64,000 nucleotides of DNA. It comes from Erwinia piriflorinigrans CFBP 5888. GTDB taxonomy: Bacteria > Pseudomonadota > Gammaproteobacteria > Enterobacterales > Enterobacteriaceae. Below the pieces are notes generated by a model. The model ran no database searches. It had not been told where the DNA came from and saw only the letters and a program-made list of their open reading frames with translations. The stretch is from contig NZ_CAHS01000015.1 of the NCBI RefSeq assembly GCF_001050515.1, positions 806,001 to 870,000 on the forward strand, given 5' to 3'. The first letter of the stretch is position 1, and each line of letters opens with the position of its first letter. Of this stretch, positions 59,277 to 64,000 are shown piece by piece. The position numbers and the translations under genes are program-made.

Positions 59277-60089
59277 TCAGTTATCCGTACCGCCAATAAT
59301 TATACGCAAAACGTTTGCCGAATCCTTATCTGTCAGTGCCAGAACAGACTGATAAAGATCAATCGTCATGTCACAAAGCTTCGTTTCATCTGCGCCCGGC
59401 TCACCCGGCGTATTCAGCGTCTGTAAATCACTCCCCCAGCGGTTATAAAGCCCCTGTACCACTTTCTGTAGCTGTTGCCGCCCTCGGGATAAATCATCTG
59501 GCGGCGCGGCACCATTGCTATGCTGCAACAAGCTATCCATCGCCACCAGGTCACGCGCGATCAGATCCTGCGGCAGCAGTTCAGCGATATTCACTCCCCC
59601 TTTCACCTGTGGAAACAGGAAACGGAAACACTGTCCGGGGCTGAGCTGTCGGATCTGTTTCATCTCCTCCAGCGAAATCTGCATATAGGCAATTAAATCT
59701 TTATCACGGGCAGTATTAATACGCTGATTCAGCAGATCGGCGGCCAGCGGTCGCAAAAGTTCAACCGCCTGACGCAACGGCATTCCCTTACGCAGATACC
59801 CAATCAGCTCATCACTGGCCTGCTGATACAGCGCCGGCTGCTGCACCTTGATGGTTCGCCAAACGGGAAGAGAAGCCAGCTGCGTTCGGGCATAGTCAAT
59901 GGCTGCCTCTTGCTGACGCTGTGGAGCCATCCAGCGGTAGTACCCGATATTGCCTGCCAGAATTGGCAGCAAAAATAGCAATATTGCCGCAGGGGCGGTC
60001 AGTTTTTTACTTTTCCACAGCCATCGAGTCAGCATCAGCCAAAATACCGTGGAGAAGATCGAAATAAGAATAGCGTTTGAAGTCAACAT
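59277..60089 (-). CDS. Membrane-anchored protein of unknown function
   Basis: 270 residues. Two hydrophobic segments occupy roughly residues 5-23 and 32-50, so the rest is presumably a soluble, mostly helical domain. Repeated Leu/Gln-rich helices (LRKGMPLRQAVELLRPLAADLLNQRI, LSRGRQQLQKVVQGL) are seen. No known family was recognised. The single gene is followed by the terminator at 59247. Confidence 0.78.
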   Translation of the reverse strand: MLTSNAILISIFSTVFWLMLTRWLWKSKKLTAPAAILLFLLPILAGNIGYYRWMAPQRQQEAAIDYARTQLASLPVWRTIKVQQPALYQQASDELIGYLRKGMPLRQAVELLRPLAADLLNQRINTARDKDLIAYMQISLEEMKQIRQLSPGQCFRFLFPQVKGGVNIAELLPQDLIARDLVAMDSLLQHSNGAAPPDDLSRGRQQLQKVVQGLYNRWGSDLQTLNTPGEPGADETKLCDMTIDLYQSVLALTDKDSANVLRIIIGGTDN

Positions 60090-60133
60090 GGTTTCCTGAA
60101 ATCAGCAGAGCGGGTGCGGCAATGTTAATTAAC

Positions 60134-60580
60134 TTAGTCAACGCGCACATCGATCAATACCGGGCAGCTGGCGTGTTCGATTACGGCAGCGCTGCATGAG
60201 CCTTTTAGCAGGCGATTAAACGAAGTGAGATGGCGACGCCCCATTATGATCATCGCCGCCTGTAGGCCGTTGGCTTCAGCAACGATCGTGGGTGCCGGTT
60301 CTCCGGCCACTACACGCCCACGCGCCGTCACTCCAGATCGCTGTAACTCGGCCAACGCCTGACGCACCGCCGCTTCGGCGGTGTTTTGCTCATCCCGCGC
60401 CACACCGTAATCGCTGGGGTCTTCGCCAGCTTCAATCTCCAGCGGCCCACAGGCAAAACTGGCGTCGACACAGCACAACACCACCACCGGAGCCTGCAAG
60501 GCCAGTGCCTGGGTGCTGGCCAGTGCAACCACTTTACGGGCAATCATTGATGTATCGATGGCGACTAAAAGCGTTTTCAT
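60134..60580 (-). CDS. Universal stress protein, UspA family
   Basis: 148-residue cytosolic UspA-fold protein. MKTLLVAIDTSMIARKVVALA opens the first strand and helix; IIMGRRHLTSFNRLLKGSCSAAVIEHASCPVLI is the C-terminal nucleotide-binding region (G-2x-G-9x-G-S type). A Cys-rich central segment (VLCCVDASFACGPLE) is uncommon for the family. Stress-adaptive role inferred from family. Confidence 0.9.
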   Translation of the reverse strand: MKTLLVAIDTSMIARKVVALASTQALALQAPVVVLCCVDASFACGPLEIEAGEDPSDYGVARDEQNTAEAAVRQALAELQRSGVTARGRVVAGEPAPTIVAEANGLQAAMIIMGRRHLTSFNRLLKGSCSAAVIEHASCPVLIDVRVD

Positions 60581-61024
60581 CTGCTTCTCCTGTCAGTCAC
60601 ATTTCGCTGCATTTCCCGGCTTGTGTCGTAGCGCATTCTGGCATTTTCGCCATGCACTTAATGACAGGAACAGTGCCAGCAGGTTCGCTACTGCACAGGC
60701 CAGGTCTTAGAGACATTGTGATTATCTTAAACATAAGAGACCCTAACTGTATCACTGTTCGAGCTCTTAGCCGCGAATATGACGATATAGCGACATATTC
60801 AGTCGCCAGGCACTTATGATACAACTGATAATAGTGAACCTGTGTCTGTGCTGATTTGGCTCACCAAAATGAAAGGCGTTCAGAGGCGTTGCGCGGTGAA
60901 AAGGCGTGAAGAAAATACCTTTATCCTATTGATATAGCTGTGTATTTTTTTAGAATGTGGTGGTGATAAGTATCGATCAAGGTGCCAGACAGTCGGCCTG
61001 GCTGGCACCTTTATACCCGCAGGG
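60581..61024. other. Intergenic region between the usp and alaC genes (444 bases)
   Basis: Contains the usp promoter region (minus strand) at its left and the alaC terminator at its right (listed separately). The middle (60650-60850) is AT-rich. No operator, RNA gene or small ORF was convincingly recognised. Confidence 0.5.
60979..61011 (-). terminator. alaC terminator
   Basis: 10-bp stem AAGGTGCCAG (60979-60988) with CTGGCACCTT (61002-61011) and a 13-base loop, 13 bases after the alaC stop codon. The minus-strand tail is TGATCGATACTTATC, a moderate U content. Confidence 0.8.
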
Positions 61025-62254
61025 TTACTTGTCGCCGGTTTTGGTTGCGACCGGCAACACGCCTTCGGCGCGGAACATGCCTTTAATTCCTCTGACCGCC
61101 TGGCGAATACGGTCGCTATTTTCAATCAGTGCAAAACGTACGTGCGTATCACCGTAATCGCCAAAACCAATGCCCGGTGACACGCAGACTTTTGCCTCTT
61201 GCAACAGCAGCTTGGCAAACTCCAGCGAGCCCAGATGTGCATAGCGATCGGGAATTTTCGCCCAGACATACATTGAGGCTTTGGGGTTATCCACCATCCA
61301 GCCCGCTTCATGCAGCCCTTTCACCAGCACATCCCGGCGTCGTTTGTATTTCTCCGCAATATCACGCACGCACTGCTGATCCCCTTCCAGCGCCGCGATG
61401 GCTGCCACCTGTAGCGGGGTGAAAGTACCGTAGTCGTGATAGCTTTTAATGCGCGCCAGGGCTGCCACCAGCTCTTTATTACCAACCATAAAACCAATAC
61501 GCCAACCGGCCATATTGTAGCTTTTCGACAGGGTGAAGAATTCAACCGCCACGTCCCGCGCACCGGGTACTTCCATAATCGAAGGGGCTTTCCAGCCGTC
61601 ATAAACAATATCAGCATAGGCGAGGTCATGGATAACCAGTATGTTGTACTGCTTCGCCAGGGCGATAACTCGCTCAAAAAAGTCCAGCTCCACGCACTGC
61701 GCGGTAGGATTGGAAGGAAAGCCAAGGATCATCATTTTCGGCTTGGGATAGCTTTCACGAATGGCGCGCTCCAGCTCGTTAAAGAAATCCACCCCTGCCA
61801 CCAGCGGCACAGAACGCACCTGCGCACCAGCAATCACCGCGCCGTAGATATGGATCGGATAGCTGGGATTTGGCACCAGCACCGTATCACCGTGGTCAAG
61901 CGTGGCCAGCATCAGATGGGCCAGCCCCTCTTTGGAGCCAATAGTCACAATGGCTTCGGATTCCGGGTCAATATCAACCTGGTAGCGGTCGGCATACCAA
62001 CGCGAAATAGCGCGGCGCAGACGGGGAATACCGCGCGATGTGGAATAACCGTGCGTGTCTTCACGCTGTGCCACGGTACACAATTTTTCCACGATATGAG
62101 GTGGGGTCGGGCCATCAGGGTTGCCCATACTGAAATCGATGATGTCTTCACCACGACGGCGTGCAGCCATCTTCAGTTCCGCAGTGATATTAAAAACATA
62201 CGGCGGCAGTCGTTCAATACGGGAGAAACGACGGGGGGATTGGTTGTCAGTCAT
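61025..62254 (-). CDS. alaC: Alanine aminotransferase AlaC
   Basis: Class I/II PLP aminotransferase of 409 residues that makes alanine from pyruvate with glutamate. [19 protein letters not shown] and [12 protein letters not shown] are conserved; the PLP lysine is in [20 protein letters not shown]. Strongly similar to E. coli AlaC (YfdZ). It is the E. coli neighbour of ypdA, and here it is separated from ypdA by two extra genes. Confidence 0.96.
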   Translation of the reverse strand: MTDNQSPRRFSRIERLPPYVFNITAELKMAARRRGEDIIDFSMGNPDGPTPPHIVEKLCTVAQREDTHGYSTSRGIPRLRRAISRWYADRYQVDIDPESEAIVTIGSKEGLAHLMLATLDHGDTVLVPNPSYPIHIYGAVIAGAQVRSVPLVAGVDFFNELERAIRESYPKPKMMILGFPSNPTAQCVELDFFERVIALAKQYNILVIHDLAYADIVYDGWKAPSIMEVPGARDVAVEFFTLSKSYNMAGWRIGFMVGNKELVAALARIKSYHDYGTFTPLQVAAIAALEGDQQCVRDIAEKYKRRRDVLVKGLHEAGWMVDNPKASMYVWAKIPDRYAHLGSLEFAKLLLQEAKVCVSPGIGFGDYGDTHVRFALIENSDRIRQAVRGIKGMFRAEGVLPVATKTGDK

Positions 62255-62373
62255 AGCATCCTCTGATTTACGTAAGCGCCCGGACCGTCCGAGCGACGCA
62301 GACCACTCTACGCGGTCGAGTCATGAACATAACGTAACCGCCCTGAAGCTGTCGAGAGGCAGAATAAAATATT

Positions 62374-62901
62374 TCAATCGCGCGGATTGATGCGTCCAAA
62401 CAGCCAGTCATTCACCCACTGACCATTTAACAGATAATTATCTCGCAATGTTCCTTCCAGCGCGAAGTGGTTCTTTTCCAGTACCCGGCGCGAAGCCTGG
62501 TGCCCCTCCACGACCTGCGCTTTCAGCTTATGAAATCCGCACTGTTCAAAAAGAAAATCGCACAGCGCACCCAACGCCTCGCTGCTGTAGCCCTGGTCAA
62601 AATGCTCACTCAGCAGCGAATAACCCACCTCCACCTGACGATGCGGCATCCATTCAGCCGTTGCCCCCATTAAACCTATGCCCTCCCCACCCTGCTTCAA
62701 ACGCACCACCAGGCACAGCATATGAAAACTGGTGGCTTGCCACGGCATCAGCCTGTCCTGAAAACGCTGGCGGATATCGGCCAGCTGCGGCACCGCACTG
62801 ATAAATTCCATGCAGGTGGCATCACTATGTACCTTAAGAAACAGCTGCCAGTCTTCAGGTTGCAGTCGGGTGAGGATCAGCCGTGGTGTGGTTAGTTTCA
62901 T
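62374..62901 (-). CDS. GNAT acetyltransferase, RimJ/RimL type
   Basis: 175-residue N-acetyltransferase of the RimJ/RimL-like branch. It begins MKLTTPRLILTRLQPEDWQLF and has the acetyl-CoA signature HFDQGYSSEALGALCDFLFEQ, followed by NHFALEGTLRDNYLLNGQWVNDWLFGR, the classic C-terminal pattern. Substrate unknown. Not known at this place in E. coli. Confidence 0.85.
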   Translation of the reverse strand: MKLTTPRLILTRLQPEDWQLFLKVHSDATCMEFISAVPQLADIRQRFQDRLMPWQATSFHMLCLVVRLKQGGEGIGLMGATAEWMPHRQVEVGYSLLSEHFDQGYSSEALGALCDFLFEQCGFHKLKAQVVEGHQASRRVLEKNHFALEGTLRDNYLLNGQWVNDWLFGRINPRD

Positions 62902-63021
62902 ATGCCTGCCTTAAATGGGGAAAAAAGGCTAAAAAAAGATCTCTTTTAACCGCCGCTTTTTCGCCCTGTCATGGACACCGTTCCTACAAAACAATAACCC
63001 GTTTGTGACAGGAGTACGAAG

Positions 63022-63246
63022 ATGATGCATCTTAAAATCGACAACCTCCCCGCTGCCATTTGTGCCAGCAAAACAGAACTGCGTAGGCAGTTAGCGAATT
63101 ATCGTGAAGTCTTTGCTGAACTGGATGCTGATATGCGTCGCCAGATCGCCCTGTCACCGCGCCTGCTGCTGGCACATCTCTGGAGCTTTCCTTATGATAT
63201 AGACCTGTTTCCCAGCAGCCGAGATGCCCGTGTATTCGATGTTTGA
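63022..63246 (+). CDS. Small ORF overlapping the ypdA start
   Basis: 74 codons with AGGAG 7 bases before the ATG. The product is soluble with repeated basic/acidic helices ([24 protein letters not shown]). No family recognised. Its last 23 bases overlap the likely start of ypdA, so translation could couple the two genes. It may be a leader or a real small protein; a frame this long with a good ribosome site favours the latter. Confidence 0.65.
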   Translation: MMHLKIDNLPAAICASKTELRRQLANYREVFAELDADMRRQIALSPRLLLAHLWSFPYDIDLFPSSRDARVFDV

Positions 63247-64000
63247 GATGCTGCTTGCGGTTTTTGACCGTGCAGCACTGATGTTAATCTGCCTGTTCTT
63301 TCTCACCCGTACCCGACATTTCCGCCAGCTGCTGCAAAAAGAGCAGCACTCGCGACAGGAGCTGTTCGCGGTCACCGCCATTTTCTCGCTGTTTGCCCTT
63401 TTCAGTACCTGGACCGGCATCCATGTGGAAGGATCGTTGGTCAACGTGCGCACCATTGCGATTATGTCCGGCGGCATCCTGTTTGGCCCCTGGGTCGGTA
63501 TTGCCACCGGCGTGATTGCCGGTCTACATCGTTTCCTGATCGATATTCATGGCGTAACCTCTGTACCCTGCCTGGTGACCAGCATTATCGCCGGGATCGT
63601 TTCTGGCTGGATAAATATTAAAGTCGCCAAACAGAAACGCTGGAGCGCGGGGATCATCGGCGGTATCGCCTGTGAGTCACTGACCATGCTGCTTATCGTA
63701 CTGTGGACGCTGCCAAAAGTACGCGGACTGGATATCGTCGCGGAGATCGCCGTTCCGATGATCCTCGGCACGGCGAGTATTGGGCTGATCGTGCTGCTGG
63801 TGCAGAGCGTTGAAGGGGAAAAAGAGGCGATTGCCGCCCGTCAGGCGAAGCTGGCACTGGATATTGCCAATAAGACCCTGCCCCTGTTCCGTCAGGTCAA
63901 CAGCGATTCGCTGCGCCAGGTGTGTGACATTATCCGCCGTGATATTCATGCCGATGCCGTTGCCATGACCAATACGAGCAAGGTTCTGGCCTATACGGGT
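63224..64000 (+). CDS. ypdA: Sensor histidine kinase YpdA, 5' part only
   Basis: N-terminal 259 codons of the LytS-type kinase YpdA, cut by the window edge. Six hydrophobic helices of the 5TM-LYT type are seen: [59 protein letters not shown] and others. [51 protein letters not shown] then opens the GAF domain. In E. coli it senses pyruvate with YpdB (response regulator), the regulator of yhjX. The start could also be GTG 63230 or ATG 63239; 63224 is chosen for its upstream match to E. coli. The histidine kinase core is outside the window. Confidence 0.93.
   Translation, partial: MPVYSMFEMLLAVFDRAALMLICLFFLTRTRHFRQLLQKEQHSRQELFAVTAIFSLFALFSTWTGIHVEGSLVNVRTIAIMSGGILFGPWVGIATGVIAGLHRFLIDIHGVTSVPCLVTSIIAGIVSGWINIKVAKQKRWSAGIIGGIACESLTMLLIVLWTLPKVRGLDIVAEIAVPMILGTASIGLIVLLVQSVEGEKEAIAARQAKLALDIANKTLPLFRQVNSDSLRQVCDIIRRDIHADAVAMTNTSKVLAYTG

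Noticed and set aside
60720-60750. FNR-like half sites (TTGTGAT...) in the usp promoter region
   Set aside because: Only one arm resembles the TTGAT-N4-ATCAA consensus; the partner is missing.

Overview
The window is a gene-dense chromosomal stretch of an enterobacterium, most likely an Erwinia or a close relative in the Erwiniaceae. Three things suggest this: near full-length similarity of the core genes to their Escherichia coli counterparts, an E. coli-like backbone order (yfcD-yfcF-yfcH-hisPMQJ-ubiX-purF-cvpA-dedD-folC-accD ... dedA-truA-usg-pdxB ... flk ... fabB-mnmC-yfcL-epmC-yfcA-mepA-aroC-prmB-smrB-sixA-fadJI-yfcZ-fadL-mlaA ... yfdC-argW ... alaC-ypdA), and lineage-specific insertions at the breaks. 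The genus is inferred, not proven.

Layout. 0-11.6 kb: a partial Nudix gene, a GST, a sugar epimerase-like gene, the histidine ABC transporter, ubiX, the purine-regulated cvpA-purF operon with a PurR box and a clear intrinsic terminator, then dedD, folC and accD. 11.6-16.4 kb: an AT-rich island with one 1392-codon gene lodged between accD and dedA, which are neighbours in E. coli. Its product has no signal peptide, one glycine-rich hydrophobic segment and a C-terminal HExxH motif. It is the best candidate here for an undescribed secreted toxin or effector. 16.4-20.2 kb: dedA, truA, usg, pdxB. 20.2-26.6 kb: a variable block with an EamA transporter, flk, a rhodanese gene divergent from a MocR-type PLP regulator with a neat operator, and a divergent PLP-dependent decarboxylase. 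26.6-42.7 kb: fatty-acid and housekeeping genes (fabB, mnmC, aroC, prmB, fadJI, fadL, mlaA) with recognisable FadR and FabR sites.

42.7-49.7 kb: a complete nine-gene cytochrome c maturation operon, ccmABCDEFGHI, between mlaA and yfdC, with ccmH and ccmI as separate genes. 49.8-52.2 kb: yfdC, a tRNA-Arg(CCU) gene (argW position, a classic integration site), a GTTCG-repeat tract and a decayed IS3/IS407-group element. 52.3-64 kb: a YbdG-like mechanosensitive channel, a LysR/metallo-hydrolase pair, the MFS transporter yhjX, a gluconolactonase-like gene, two lipoproteins, a membrane protein, a universal stress protein, alaC, an acetyltransferase, a small ORF and the 5' part of the histidine kinase gene ypdA.

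A functional link stands out. In E. coli the YpdA/YpdB pyruvate-sensing system drives yhjX from a distant locus. Here yhjX lies about 6 kb from ypdA, with alaC (pyruvate to alanine) between them, and its promoter carries two imperfect copies of the recalled YpdB direct repeat with the expected 11-base spacer. Most other genes are ordinary core genes. All functional calls rest on reading translations and recalled family features; no database search was run.
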